Source: Lachnospiraceae bacterium (GTDB lineage Bacteria; Bacillota; Clostridia; Lachnospirales; Lachnospiraceae). From it: DNA of 64,000 nt. Every line of letters starts with the position of its first letter. Position 1 is the stretch's first letter. Shown here in pieces: positions 34,744 through 43,502 of this stretch. Made by a program: the position numbers and the translations under genes. The DNA lies in assembly GCA_910575255.1 (NCBI GenBank), contig CAJTEM010000018.1, positions 42,220 through 106,219 on the forward strand, written 5' to 3'. The notes under the pieces were generated by a model. It searched no databases. It had not been told where the DNA came from and saw only the letters and a list, made by a program, of their open reading frames with translations.

Positions 34744-36279
34744 TCATGAAGAGTAACCTTCCATAAATTCGATCAGATGCTCCACGACAGGAACCGGATC
34801 CGCCTTTATTAGCTGGCAGGAGCGAAACATCTCATATCCGTCTCCGCCGGCCCGACGATAATTCGTGATACACAGAGTAAAATGGTCTTCCGGTCGGATA
34901 TCTCTGCCTTCCCGGCGTAATTTTGTGATGCGTTGGCCGCGGGGACGGGTAAAATCAATCTGATAATCAATCCCTGCATAGAAATCAAAATGAAAATACC
35001 GTGGTTTCGGCTCCAGGAACCGTCGACGGATCTGATAACAGTTGTCCTTCACTTCCAAAAATTCCGCACTCCACTCCAGGGCCCGGCGCAGGGTATCTCC
35101 ATCACAAAGAACCGTGCAAAGGGTATTCGCGCTGGTATAGGCGCGAAACACATCTTTTACCTGTACCTTCGATGGCAGACCCATGGCAGTATTAGAAAGG
35201 CATGTGGCGGAAACCTGTGCTCCCGTGACAGCAAGCTGTACCTGATTGATAAAATCTGCCAGAGGTGAACCGTGAAGTGCCATCTCAATCCGGTCTCCAA
35301 TCGGTATGGGTTCTGGAAGACAGCAAAGCAGACGCTCCTCCCAGTGATTCAGCTCCAGCCGTACTCCTGTAAGCGGCGGCATCGGATCCCAGACAGGTGA
35401 AGATTCCAGACGGGAAGAAATGCTCTGCAACCGGCCTCCGCAAACCGTGCCGGATACCTCCGCATAGCAGATACAAAAGGCACCGGGCTGAAGCGTATAA
35501 GTTCCATAAAGCATACGTCCCGGTTCTCTCCGGTGCTGATGGCCGGTAAAAAGGATATCCGGTCTGCATTCCCGGCACAGGCAACAGGCTATGTTCTCTC
35601 CACTGTCATCCAGCAGCTCACCAGTCTCAAAATCCTCTTCATAGCCTCCGTGATATAAACACACGGTCAGGTCACAGTGTCCGGAAAGTTCTCCCAGCAC
35701 CCGGCGGGCAGCGGACAAAGGCGGTTCCAGGAAAAGCTCTTTCAGGGTTTCCTCCCGTTCCCAGCCTGCCAAAGCATCCGTACACAGACCAAACACCCCG
35801 ATCCGCAAGCCGTTTTCCAGGACAAAAATCTGACTGTCCTGAATGGGAAGCCGACCGGCACGATCCCGAATGTTAGCGCACAGGCAGCTGGCAGAAAGAG
35901 AATCCAGATACCGGCTCAGGCTGGTAATTCCGTAATTAAAATCATGGTTTCCTAAGGTAACAGCATCAAAGCCGGCTTCATTCAGAACAACGGCGGCCGG
36001 ATGCTTCCGGCTCACTTCCCTCGGCTCTCTCTGGCGGATCGGATCCGCCTTTTCCGCATTGGAGGTATTCCTGGATCCATCCGGGCATTTCTCGCTTCTC
36101 CTGGCCAGAAAAGCGCCGGCCGTCCCGCCCTGCAGCAGATCCCCTCCGTCAAAAATAAGGGTGTTGGAATCCTTATGAAAATGCCGGCTTGTTACATCCA
36201 GCCCGGCCTCCCCGGGCGATGCGAACAGCCGGCCATGAATATCACTGGTAAAAAGAATCCGAAATGTCTTTTCTTCCAT
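34744..36279 (-). CDS. 5'-nucleotidase/UshA-like metallophosphoesterase
   Basis: Product of 511 residues without signal peptide, so cytoplasmic unless exported otherwise. Metal motifs: LFTSDIHGRL, FDGGDLLQGG, LGNHDFNYG, LYHGGYEED, LFTGHQHR. The C-terminal 5'-nucleotidase substrate domain has NYRRAGGDGYEMF. It should hydrolyse nucleotides, nucleotide sugars or a cyclic phosphodiester. It starts 5 bp after the ABC ATPase stop with a poor SD, so it is translationally coupled to a sulfonate-type importer; the link between the two functions is unknown. 34625-34743 before the next gene shows only AT-rich DNA. Confidence 0.9.
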   Translation of the reverse strand: MEEKTFRILFTSDIHGRLFASPGEAGLDVTSRHFHKDSNTLIFDGGDLLQGGTAGAFLARRSEKCPDGSRNTSNAEKADPIRQREPREVSRKHPAAVVLNEAGFDAVTLGNHDFNYGITSLSRYLDSLSASCLCANIRDRAGRLPIQDSQIFVLENGLRIGVFGLCTDALAGWEREETLKELFLEPPLSAARRVLGELSGHCDLTVCLYHGGYEEDFETGELLDDSGENIACCLCRECRPDILFTGHQHRREPGRMLYGTYTLQPGAFCICYAEVSGTVCGGRLQSISSRLESSPVWDPMPPLTGVRLELNHWEERLLCCLPEPIPIGDRIEMALHGSPLADFINQVQLAVTGAQVSATCLSNTAMGLPSKVQVKDVFRAYTSANTLCTVLCDGDTLRRALEWSAEFLEVKDNCYQIRRRFLEPKPRYFHFDFYAGIDYQIDFTRPRGQRITKLRREGRDIRPEDHFTLCITNYRRAGGDGYEMFRSCQLIKADPVPVVEHLIEFMEGYSS

Positions 36280-36284
36280 AATTT

Positions 36285-37040
36285 TTATGTCTGCAGGAAT
36301 TCCTTCATGATCTCTCCACGGATCTCCAGGAATTCCTGGTCAGTTCTTCCTCTTGGGAATGGCAGCTCTACTGGTACAATCTTCCGTACGACACCGGGAT
36401 TCTTTCCCATAATAACTACCCGGTTACTCAGAAAGATCGCCTCATCAATATCATGGGTGACAATGATCATTGTGGTATGATCCTGCTCCCAGATGCGCAG
36501 AACCTCCTGCTGCATGGTCATACGGGTGAAGGCATCCAGAGCGCCAAAGGGCTCGTCCAGCAGAAGAAGCTGAGGCCTCGTTGCCAGCGCCCTGGCTATG
36601 CTCACACGCTGCTGCATCCCTCCGGAAAGCTGATTCGGCACTGCATCAGTAAACTCTGACAGACCTACCAGCCTCGTGTAGTATTCTACCAGTTCCTTCT
36701 TTTCACTCTTTGGTATGGAATCCGGAATCACGAATTCGATATTCTGCTGTACGCTCAGCCAGGGAAACAGTCTGGCCTCCTGAAAGATCATGCTGCATTT
36801 GGGAGAAGGACCGCTTACCGGTTCCCCATCCAGCAGAATCTCTCCTGAGCTGATGGTTTCCAGGGTTGTAATCAGCTTCAAAAGGGTACTTTTTCCGCAT
36901 CCGCTGGCACCCACGATCGCCACCAGTTCCCCTTTTTTTACATTCAGATTGACTCCGGACAGAACCTCGATTTTCTGTCCTTTGATAAAAAAGTTCTTGT
37001 GCAGATCACGTATTTCTAAGATATTTTCTTGATTTGCCAT
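36285..37040 (-). CDS. SsuB/TauB-type ABC transporter ATPase
   Basis: Product of 251 residues: Walker A GASGCGKST (44-52), signature LSGGMQQRVSIARALATRP, Walker B LLLLDEPFGALD, H-loop VTHDIDEA. This is the nitrate/sulfonate/taurine (NitT/Tau) ATPase class. It follows the permease gene by 16 bp. Confidence 0.94.
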   Translation of the reverse strand: MANQENILEIRDLHKNFFIKGQKIEVLSGVNLNVKKGELVAIVGASGCGKSTLLKLITTLETISSGEILLDGEPVSGPSPKCSMIFQEARLFPWLSVQQNIEFVIPDSIPKSEKKELVEYYTRLVGLSEFTDAVPNQLSGGMQQRVSIARALATRPQLLLLDEPFGALDAFTRMTMQQEVLRIWEQDHTTMIIVTHDIDEAIFLSNRVVIMGKNPGVVRKIVPVELPFPRGRTDQEFLEIRGEIMKEFLQT

Positions 37041-37056
37041 GCTTCCTTCTCCTTCC

Positions 37057-37857
37057 CTAGCGGCTCTCGATAATCCCCCGGGTCTTGGCCAGATAATAGC
37101 GCTCTAACCGTGTCAGGCCCTTATCGATCACCAGTCCGATGAAACCGATCACCAGTACACACATATACATCACCCGTGCATTTGCTGTCTCACGGGAAAG
37201 TGTAATCAGATAGCCGATTCCTGTGGAAGAAGCGATCATTTCCGCAGCTACCACACTCATCCAGGCATTACTCATTCCCAGACGAAGTCCTGTCAGGATC
37301 GCCGGAATCGAAGAGGGAACAATGATCTTAAAGATGGTTTTCATGGTGGGAATCCGGTAAGTATAGGCCACCTCCAAAAGCTTGTTGTCCACAGTCTGAA
37401 TTCCGTGGATGGTGTTTAACAGCACCGGCCAGAAGGAACCAAAGGCAATAATTACTACCTTGGAAGAAAAGCCAATCCCAACCAGAAGAATGACAATCGG
37501 AATCAGTGCAATGGTAGGGATGGGACGCAAAACACTGACAATTCCGCTGAGCGCCGCATTTACCGGCTTAAACAATCCCATCAAAAAGCCTGCCGCCACA
37601 CCGCATACGGCACCGATCAGATAACCGCAGGCCACACGGCCAAAGCTTACACTTAAATTCTTCCAGAGCTTTCCGGATTCAATATAAGAAAGAAAAGTCT
37701 TTGCAATCGTCAACGGAGGAGGAACCAGAGATGCCTTTACCAGTCCGTGGGTGGATGCAAACTGCCACAGCAGCAGCACTAGAACCGGAAACAGAATGGC
37801 CACAGCCAGCAGTATCTGATTGTATCTCGTATTTTTAGGAGAATTCAATTTAAACAT
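37057..37857 (-). CDS. SsuC/TauC-type ABC transporter permease
   Basis: Product of 266 residues with about six hydrophobic segments and the EAA-type loop LLEVAYTYRIPTMKTIFKIIVPSSIPAILTGLRLGMSNAWMSVVAAEMI, typical of the NitT/Tau group. 152 bp separate it from the binding-protein gene; that gap holds a GC-rich imperfect stem (CCCCC near 37931 with GGGGG near 37994) but no named site. Confidence 0.93.
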   Translation of the reverse strand: MFKLNSPKNTRYNQILLAVAILFPVLVLLLWQFASTHGLVKASLVPPPLTIAKTFLSYIESGKLWKNLSVSFGRVACGYLIGAVCGVAAGFLMGLFKPVNAALSGIVSVLRPIPTIALIPIVILLVGIGFSSKVVIIAFGSFWPVLLNTIHGIQTVDNKLLEVAYTYRIPTMKTIFKIIVPSSIPAILTGLRLGMSNAWMSVVAAEMIASSTGIGYLITLSRETANARVMYMCVLVIGFIGLVIDKGLTRLERYYLAKTRGIIESR

Positions 37858-38009
37858 ATCCGTAAATCCGCCTTTCTAAAAGTAAACCTCCCTGCGCCAG
37901 ACAGTGAAGGCATTGGCATCCCTGAAGGAAATCCCCCGCAGCAGGCTGCAAGAGCATTCTTTGCAAGCATTTGACATGCCATGCAAATCCACAGGGGGTT
38001 CCTCATTGC

Positions 38010-39110
38010 TTAGCGATAACCGGCAATCTCCAGATAGCGCAACTCCAGAATATCATCTATTGTGATATCCGGATTTGACAAAAGATCATTATCCTTCATA
38101 AATTCCAGAACCTCGCCCAATACCTTTAAATCCTGCTCTGTCAGGTTGATGCCGAAGTTAGAACCACCATACATGGTAGCAAACCAGTTTTCTTCCCGCT
38201 GGGTGATCCCTGCCAACGTGGTAAATGCTTCCTTCTGGTTCTCCTCGCTTTCTGCCATCCAGTCGTCTACCTTCTGTACCGCCCGCAGGATCTTTGCCGT
38301 AATCTCCGGATATTTTTCGCAGAATTCTGTGCGTCCTACAAAGGCGCTGATCTGACAGGTGCTGCTGGCAGTGCCGTCTGCCAGGACATGTACCTCACCG
38401 GCTTCCATCATGGAATTGAATTTGGCCAGCTGATCAGCCGCTCCCTGTACCTCGCCGGAAGCGAGAAGAGTTACCGTATCGTTCGTATTCACCAGTTCAA
38501 TGTCATCTTCCGTAAGCCCCATGGAATTCAGATAAGTAAGCAGCAGATAATGAGCGCTGGTTCCCACGGATACTGCCACCTTTGCCCCTTTCAGGCCTTC
38601 TGCATCCGTGATATCACTGCTGACAACCAAAGGATACATCGTCTCTGTATCACAGTTACGTCCAATGATCTTATAACCGTATTCTGCAGAAATACCGGAG
38701 ATAGCTGCCTGCTCACCGAATTCGGCAAAATCCAGATCCCCGGAAGCAAATGCTTCTGAGATCGCCGGACCATTCTGGAAATAATCCAGGGTAAAAGTGA
38801 TATTGCTGCCTTCAAACTCTTCCTCAAGATAGCCAAGGTTATAAGCCAGATTTAAAGGGAACTGGCTGTTAATGTCCCCCAGATGAATCTCCAGGGCATC
38901 TCCCTCATACACATAATCATCAAGAGAAGCAGCCTCGGCAGCTGTCTCTTCTGTTTCTGTGCTTTCCGCCTCTGTTTCCTGTGTTTTGGCTGCCTCTGTA
39001 GCCTCCGGCTGACTGGGTGCCGCCGTCGTAGTCTCTCCGCCTCCGGATGAGCATGCTGACAGCATGGCCACCATACTCAAGGACAGAACAACCGACAATA
39101 CCTTTTTCAT
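38010..39110 (-). CDS. NitT/Tau-type substrate-binding lipoprotein
   Basis: Product of 366 residues. Signal peptide MKKVLSVVLSLSMVAMLSAC with lipobox, acidic/Thr linker to about residue 64, then an SsuA-like fold (LNLAYNLGYLEEEFEGSNITFTLDYFQNGPAISEAFASGDLDFAEFGEQAAISG). Ligand may be an alkanesulfonate or another small anion or heterocycle; the family also contains thiamine-precursor and nucleobase-related binders, which the linked nucleotidase would suit. 53 bp downstream of the amidohydrolase-like gene. Confidence 0.9.
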   Translation of the reverse strand: MKKVLSVVLSLSMVAMLSACSSGGGETTTAAPSQPEATEAAKTQETEAESTETEETAAEAASLDDYVYEGDALEIHLGDINSQFPLNLAYNLGYLEEEFEGSNITFTLDYFQNGPAISEAFASGDLDFAEFGEQAAISGISAEYGYKIIGRNCDTETMYPLVVSSDITDAEGLKGAKVAVSVGTSAHYLLLTYLNSMGLTEDDIELVNTNDTVTLLASGEVQGAADQLAKFNSMMEAGEVHVLADGTASSTCQISAFVGRTEFCEKYPEITAKILRAVQKVDDWMAESEENQKEAFTTLAGITQREENWFATMYGGSNFGINLTEQDLKVLGEVLEFMKDNDLLSNPDITIDDILELRYLEIAGYR

Positions 39111-39163
39111 CTTAACATCCTCCTTTTTCTCTCATGTTTTCTGCATGACGCCCTACGGCTGCG

Positions 39164-39994
39164 TCACAGTCTCAGCAGCTTCGCTGCATTATTGTAAAAG
39201 AAATCTGGAAGTACTGATTCTTTTATCCCACAGGTTTCGTAAAACCTGGCCGTATCAATAACATTCAAAATGGGATAGGCTGTTCCAAAGAGCATCTGGC
39301 GCTTCATCAAGGTATTGGCTGCCTTCACATAATCCTGGCTGCCCGCGCCGCTAAGTCCGTACATATCGGGCACGATATAAACATTGGATGAGTTAAAGCC
39401 CATGGCCATGACTTCCAGGTGCCAGGGCCAGCCCCCATGTCCCACAACAACCTTAAGCTCCGGAAACTGATGGATCACAACCCCAAGCTGACGAACCGTA
39501 TCCGGATCCACAACCGGGAGAAGCTTGGCACTGTAGCTGATAAACAGAGGCAGTCCCTCTCGCTGAAGCTTTTCATACATAGGGAATGCCACAGGGTCGT
39601 CAAAAGCGTAAGGCTTTGGCTGGAATGTGGGTTCCGCACTCACTCCGCGGATATCCTCCTCTGCCACAAGCCGGTCGATTCGTTCCAAAACCTGTTCTCC
39701 CTCTGTAGGATCCGCATAGGGAAAAACCAGGAAACGGCCCGGATACCGCTTTGTCAGGGAAAACATTTCATTCCCTTCTTCTCCCAGGTTTTTACGTACC
39801 GGAACCACAGACAGGTCAATCCCTGCCTCATCCATTTCCATGACAAATTGTTCCAGGCTCCCTGTCCGCTGCGACTCAGACACGGTCATATCAAAGGCAT
39901 CTGCCAGCCGCGCAAAGTGGGCCTGTTCTTTTTGAAACATCGCCAGATAATTTCCATAGGGCGGACGCACCCTGAAATCAATTTTTCGATACAT
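39164..39994 (-). CDS. Amidohydrolase_2-like protein lacking the metal site
   Basis: Product of 276 residues from the ATG at 39994 (SD GGGGAAAGG). The TIM-barrel pattern of amidohydrolase family 2 (ACMSD-like) is recognisable: LKVVVGHGGWPW, MKRQMLFGTAYPILN. But the first strand is KIDFRVRPP where metal-binding members have DxHxH, and GTAYP replaces GSDYP, so two histidines and the catalytic aspartate are gone. It is either a non-hydrolytic subfamily or a binding/structural protein. First gene of the sulfonate-type ABC cluster, divergent from a Crp/Fnr regulator. Confidence 0.8.
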   Translation of the reverse strand: MYRKIDFRVRPPYGNYLAMFQKEQAHFARLADAFDMTVSESQRTGSLEQFVMEMDEAGIDLSVVPVRKNLGEEGNEMFSLTKRYPGRFLVFPYADPTEGEQVLERIDRLVAEEDIRGVSAEPTFQPKPYAFDDPVAFPMYEKLQREGLPLFISYSAKLLPVVDPDTVRQLGVVIHQFPELKVVVGHGGWPWHLEVMAMGFNSSNVYIVPDMYGLSGAGSQDYVKAANTLMKRQMLFGTAYPILNVIDTARFYETCGIKESVLPDFFYNNAAKLLRL

Positions 39995-40019
39995 GGTCCT
40001 TTCCCCGCACAAAATTTAT

Positions 40020-40078
40020 TTGCATATCGTTGAAGTTAGTATATAATAAAATAATAGCCGCTACTATGAGATTTCTCA
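40020..40078. promoter_or_regulatory. Divergent promoters with Crp/Fnr-type palindrome
   Basis: Plus strand: TTGCAT (40020-40025), 16-bp spacer, TATAAT (40042-40047) for the regulator gene. Minus strand: TATACT (40043-40038) with no good -35 for the amidohydrolase/ABC operon. The 12-bp inverted repeat TGAGATTTCTCA (40067-40078) is centred about 41.5 bp upstream of the expected minus-strand transcript start, the class II activator position, and just downstream of the regulator's own start. Confidence 0.65.
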
Positions 40079-40110
40079 CATTTTGAAAAATATTGGGGAG
40101 ACAGAATAAA

Positions 40111-40818
40111 GTGAAGGATTATCCGATTCAAAAGAAACCTGATAAAAATATGACAGAAAGAGGGACTGTAGAACAGATATTGGAGCAATCTGGCTTTTTA
40201 AGCCGGTTTTCCTTCGACATCCGCCCCTATGCCCGTATCCGGGATTATGAAAAGGATGAGGCCATTATCGTCAGCACAAGCAAACTGACGCGCATCCTTT
40301 ATCTGATCAGGGGCACAGCCAAGCTCTACAGCCAGCACAAAAACGGCCGTCAGTCCCTGATTAATTTTTTTACACCGCCCAGCTTTTTAGGCGTTCCTGA
40401 GCTTTTTGAGGAAAGCAAGCAGCCCTATCCCCTGGTTGCTCAGACCCGTTGCCGTTTTATCGAGGTAGATACCACCCGCTGCCGCGCACAGCTTTTGCAG
40501 GATGCACTTTTTCTGCGTTTCTGCTGCAGTATGGCACTCAAGCAAAATGCCGCCCAGAACCTGCGTTACATGAACCTGACTGCCTATCCCTGCCGCAACA
40601 ACTTTGCCGCCAGCCTGCTCCTTTTGCAAAATGATGGGATTCTTTCCGTCAAATATGTGGAGCTGGCGGAATATCTGGCGATATCCTACCGCCATCTGAT
40701 GCATCTGATTTCTGAGCTGTGCAGCGAGGGGATTGTTGAGAGAGTTCCCAAGGGACTGCGGATCCTGGACTGGAATCAGGTGTACAGCCTGGCTAATGAA
40801 ATCCAGGAGCACAGATAA
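40111..40818 (+). CDS. Crp/Fnr family transcriptional regulator
   Basis: Product of 235 residues if started at the GTG at 40111 (GGGGAG ten bases upstream); ATG at 40150 is an alternative. N-terminal cyclic-nucleotide-binding-like barrel (RIRDYEKDEAIIVSTSKLTRILYLIRGTAKLYSQHKNGRQSLINFFTPPSFLGVPELF) and C-terminal HTH (VKYVELAEYLAISYRHLMHLISELCSEGIVERVPKGLRI). No Fnr-type cysteine cluster at the N-terminus, so oxygen sensing by FeS is unlikely; the family resembles YeiL-like regulators. Likely controls the divergent ABC cluster. Confidence 0.88.
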   Translation: MKDYPIQKKPDKNMTERGTVEQILEQSGFLSRFSFDIRPYARIRDYEKDEAIIVSTSKLTRILYLIRGTAKLYSQHKNGRQSLINFFTPPSFLGVPELFEESKQPYPLVAQTRCRFIEVDTTRCRAQLLQDALFLRFCCSMALKQNAAQNLRYMNLTAYPCRNNFAASLLLLQNDGILSVKYVELAEYLAISYRHLMHLISELCSEGIVERVPKGLRILDWNQVYSLANEIQEHR

Positions 40819-40892
40819 CCATCGGAAATGAGCCTCCGCAAAAGCCAATCACAAAAAGACAGGAACAGGAGCCTGACCATCATGAAACCCAA

Positions 40893-41095
40893 ATGCATGA
40901 CTTCTGTACGTTCAGCACTGCTTTGGATTCCTATTCGTCAGACCAGAGATTTGCCCGTGAGTTAGTATGTTCCTCACATCCGGCTTCCTTCAGATTCCGC
41001 CTCTCAATGGACACCCTTGTCTTCGGCTATATCCTTCCTGCTATCGGGCGGATTCGGGACTTTCACCCATTAGAAACGTGCGCCGCCAGGCGCAC
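40893..41095 (-). mobile_element. Group IIC intron remnant (5' part of domain I)
   Basis: Read on the minus strand from GTGCGCC at 41095 this shows the ordered blocks of group IIC domain I: GGGTGAAAGTCCCGAA, CAAGGGTGTCC, GGAATCTGAAGGAAGC, GGCAAATCTCTGGTCTGACGAA (last block about 40930). They match my memory of the Oceanobacillus iheyensis IIC ribozyme. After about 40895 the similarity stops; there is no reverse transcriptase gene, domain V or domain VI. The 5' end begins two bases after the T run of the fsa terminator, which is where class C introns insert. 40819-40892 shows nothing further. Confidence 0.8.
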
Positions 41096-41098
41096 AAG

Positions 41099-41133
41099 AA
41101 AAAACGGCGGGCCCTCACTGTGAGGAGCCCGCC
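41099..41133 (-). terminator. Terminator after fsa
   Basis: Minus strand GGCGGGCTCCTCAC / GTGAGGGCCCGCC stem (41133-41106) with short loop, followed by G and T6 (41104-41099). Ends the leftward glycan operon and abuts the intron remnant. Confidence 0.9.
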
Positions 41134-41145
41134 ATTTATCATCCA

Positions 41146-41796
41146 TTAACCAAATACCGCCCGATAATCCTCCTGGAACTTCTTAATCCCCGCATCGGTC
41201 AAAGGATGCTTCGTCATCTGCTCCAGCACCTTGTAAGGCACGGTGGCGATCTGCGCTCCGGCACGGGCACAATCGATCACATGAATCGGATGGCGGATGC
41301 TGGCAGCGATAATCTCTGTCTCAATGTCATGAATATCAAAAATCTCCGCAATCTCTGCAATCAGATCAATCCCCGGCATGGAGATATCATCCAGACGTCC
41401 CAGAAACGGCGACACATAGGTAGCGCCGGCGCGGGCTGCCAAAAGCGCCTGAGCCGCGGTAAACACCAGGGTAACATTGGTGTGGATACCTTCTGCGTGG
41501 AGAACCTTCACAGCCTTCAGTCCCTCTATGGTCATAGGAATCTTCACCACCATATTGGGATGGATGGCCGCAATCTCCCTTCCCTCTTTGATCATCCCCT
41601 CAGCATCCGTTGTCGTGGCCTTCACCTCTCCGCTAATGGGGCCGTCCACAATGGAAGCGATCTCTGCAATCACCTGGTTAAAATCGCGTCCCTCCTTGGC
41701 AATCAGAGACGGATTGGTGGTGACGCCGCAGATAATTCCCATATCGTTGGCCTTGCGGATATCTTCTACATTAGCTGTGTCTACAAAAAATTTCAT
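41146..41796 (-). CDS. fsa: Transaldolase / fructose-6-phosphate aldolase family
   Basis: Product of 216 residues, the short TalC/FSA type. N-terminus [36 protein letters not shown] and the Schiff-base lysine at Lys85 in VVKIPMT. It should move dihydroxyacetone units in the non-oxidative pentose phosphate pathway (transaldolase) or cleave fructose 6-phosphate. Its place at the end of a xylulokinase operon favours a transaldolase role in pentose catabolism. A short-type transaldolase is also used in transaldolase sulfoglycolysis, a less likely alternative here. Confidence 0.92.
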   Translation of the reverse strand: MKFFVDTANVEDIRKANDMGIICGVTTNPSLIAKEGRDFNQVIAEIASIVDGPISGEVKATTTDAEGMIKEGREIAAIHPNMVVKIPMTIEGLKAVKVLHAEGIHTNVTLVFTAAQALLAARAGATYVSPFLGRLDDISMPGIDLIAEIAEIFDIHDIETEIIAASIRHPIHVIDCARAGAQIATVPYKVLEQMTKHPLTDAGIKKFQEDYRAVFG

Positions 41797-41893
41797 TGTT
41801 ACACATGCTCCTTTCCTTATGCTTTTGTTTTTAAACTAATCCTACCATGAGAATCCGAAAACGTCAAAGACTTCTTGTTTCTGTCACAGGAAT

Positions 41894-43381
41894 TTAAACA
41901 AAAGGATTTTCTCCCGGATACCGCATCCCCTTGGGATGGTTAAAGCCGATTTCTTCTACCTCCACGCCAATATATTTAAAGACCTCATACAAGGCCTTCC
42001 CGAAATGCCCAAAGGCCACTCCGCCATGGTGAGGATAATTCTTCTCAATCAGTACATGGCGGTAAAATCTTCCCATCTCCGGAATGGCGAAAATGCCGAT
42101 AGCGCCAAAGGATCGGGTGGCCGCCGGGAGCACCTCCCCCTGAGCGATATAACCTCTCAGCTTGCAGTCCGCCGTACTCTGCAGCCGGTAGAAGGTGATA
42201 TCGCCGGGAACGATATCCCCCTCTAAGGTGCCCTGAGTCACCTCTTCCGGCAGGGAGCGGGCCATGATCAGCTGGTATTTCATCTCACAGAAGGAAAGCT
42301 TTCTGGAGCAGGTATTGCCGCAATGGAAACCCATGAAGGTCTCTCTGTGCTCATAGGGGAACTTCCCTGCAATCTCCTCCTGGTACAGATCCTCGGGCAC
42401 GGAATTATTGATATCTAAAAGCGTTACCGCATCCTGGCTGACGCAGGTTCCGATGAATTCACTGAGCGCCCCGTAGATGTCCACCTCGCAGGACACCGGA
42501 ATTCCCCGGCCGGTCAGACGGCTGTTCACATAGCAGGGCACAAAGCCAAACTGAGTCTGGAAGGCAGGCCAGCATTTCCCGGCGATCGCCGCATATTCCC
42601 GGCTTCCTTTGTGGGCCTCCACCCAGTCTGTCAGGGTCAGCTCATACTGGGCAAGCTTTTCCAGGATCTCCGGCTTCTTGTTGCCGGTTCCCAGTTCTTT
42701 CTCCATGTCCTTCACAATCTCCGGAATCCGCGCATCCCCGGCATGGCTGTGGAATGCTTCAAAAAGATCAAGCTCTGAGTTTTCCTCAATCTCCACCCCC
42801 AGATTGTAAAGCTGCTTGATCGGCGCGTTGCAGGCCAGGAAATTCAAAGGTCTGGGGCCAAAGCTGATAATCTTTAAATTTTTCAGTCCCACCACTGCAC
42901 GGGCGATGGGCAAGAACTCCCGAATCATGTCCGCGCATTCCTCTGCCGTTCCAACCGGATACTCTGGGATGTAAGCGCGGATATTGCGCAGCTTTAAGTT
43001 ATAGCTGGCATTGAGCATGCCGCAGTAGGCATCACCGCGGCCCTGAATCAGGTTATCCCCGCTCTCCTCCGCCGCAGCCACAAACATCACCGGTCCGTCA
43101 AAGTTCTTTGCCAGCAAGGTCTCTGCGGTCTCGGGTCCGAAGTTCCCCAGGTATACCACCAGGGCATTACAGCCTGCCTTCTTCACGTCCTCCAGCGCCT
43201 GCAGCATATGAATCTCGCTTTCCACAATGCAGACCGGACACTCATAAAGATCCTCCTTCCCATACTTCTTTTCATAGGCTTCCACCACAGCTTTTCTGCG
43301 ATTGACGGAAAGACTCTCCGGGAAACAATCCCGGCTCACAGCCACGATTCCAACTTTAATCTTAGGAATATTTGTCATCAT
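41894..43381 (-). CDS. L-fucose/arabinose isomerase-fold protein
   Basis: Product of 495 residues with the FucI/AraA fold pattern: KVGIVAVSRDCFPESLSVNRR, NALVVYLGNFGPETAETLLA, and a C-terminal half with candidate metal ligands in PVSCEVDIYGALSEF, TLLDINNS and PHHGGVAFGHFG. It is shorter than E. coli FucI (about 590). No fucose kinase or aldolase is present, but xylulokinase is, so D-xylose or another pentose is a plausible substrate; L-fucose released by the GH29 enzyme is the alternative. Part of the fsa-xylB operon. Confidence 0.82.
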   Translation of the reverse strand: MMTNIPKIKVGIVAVSRDCFPESLSVNRRKAVVEAYEKKYGKEDLYECPVCIVESEIHMLQALEDVKKAGCNALVVYLGNFGPETAETLLAKNFDGPVMFVAAAEESGDNLIQGRGDAYCGMLNASYNLKLRNIRAYIPEYPVGTAEECADMIREFLPIARAVVGLKNLKIISFGPRPLNFLACNAPIKQLYNLGVEIEENSELDLFEAFHSHAGDARIPEIVKDMEKELGTGNKKPEILEKLAQYELTLTDWVEAHKGSREYAAIAGKCWPAFQTQFGFVPCYVNSRLTGRGIPVSCEVDIYGALSEFIGTCVSQDAVTLLDINNSVPEDLYQEEIAGKFPYEHRETFMGFHCGNTCSRKLSFCEMKYQLIMARSLPEEVTQGTLEGDIVPGDITFYRLQSTADCKLRGYIAQGEVLPAATRSFGAIGIFAIPEMGRFYRHVLIEKNYPHHGGVAFGHFGKALYEVFKYIGVEVEEIGFNHPKGMRYPGENPFV

Positions 43382-43502
43382 ACCTGAAATCCTCCTACTG
43401 TGTTTTGTTTTATAATTTTTGTAAGGTGGATTCTGCGTTCCACGCAGCAGAAATCAACGCAGGACCATAATCCTCTGACAAACGAAAAGCAATCCTGTTC
43501 CC

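Noticed and set aside
40893..41123. Plus-strand open frame of 76 codons
   Set aside because: It is the complement of the group IIC intron remnant; the widespread database copies of its ending (RDFHPLE...) are translations of such introns.
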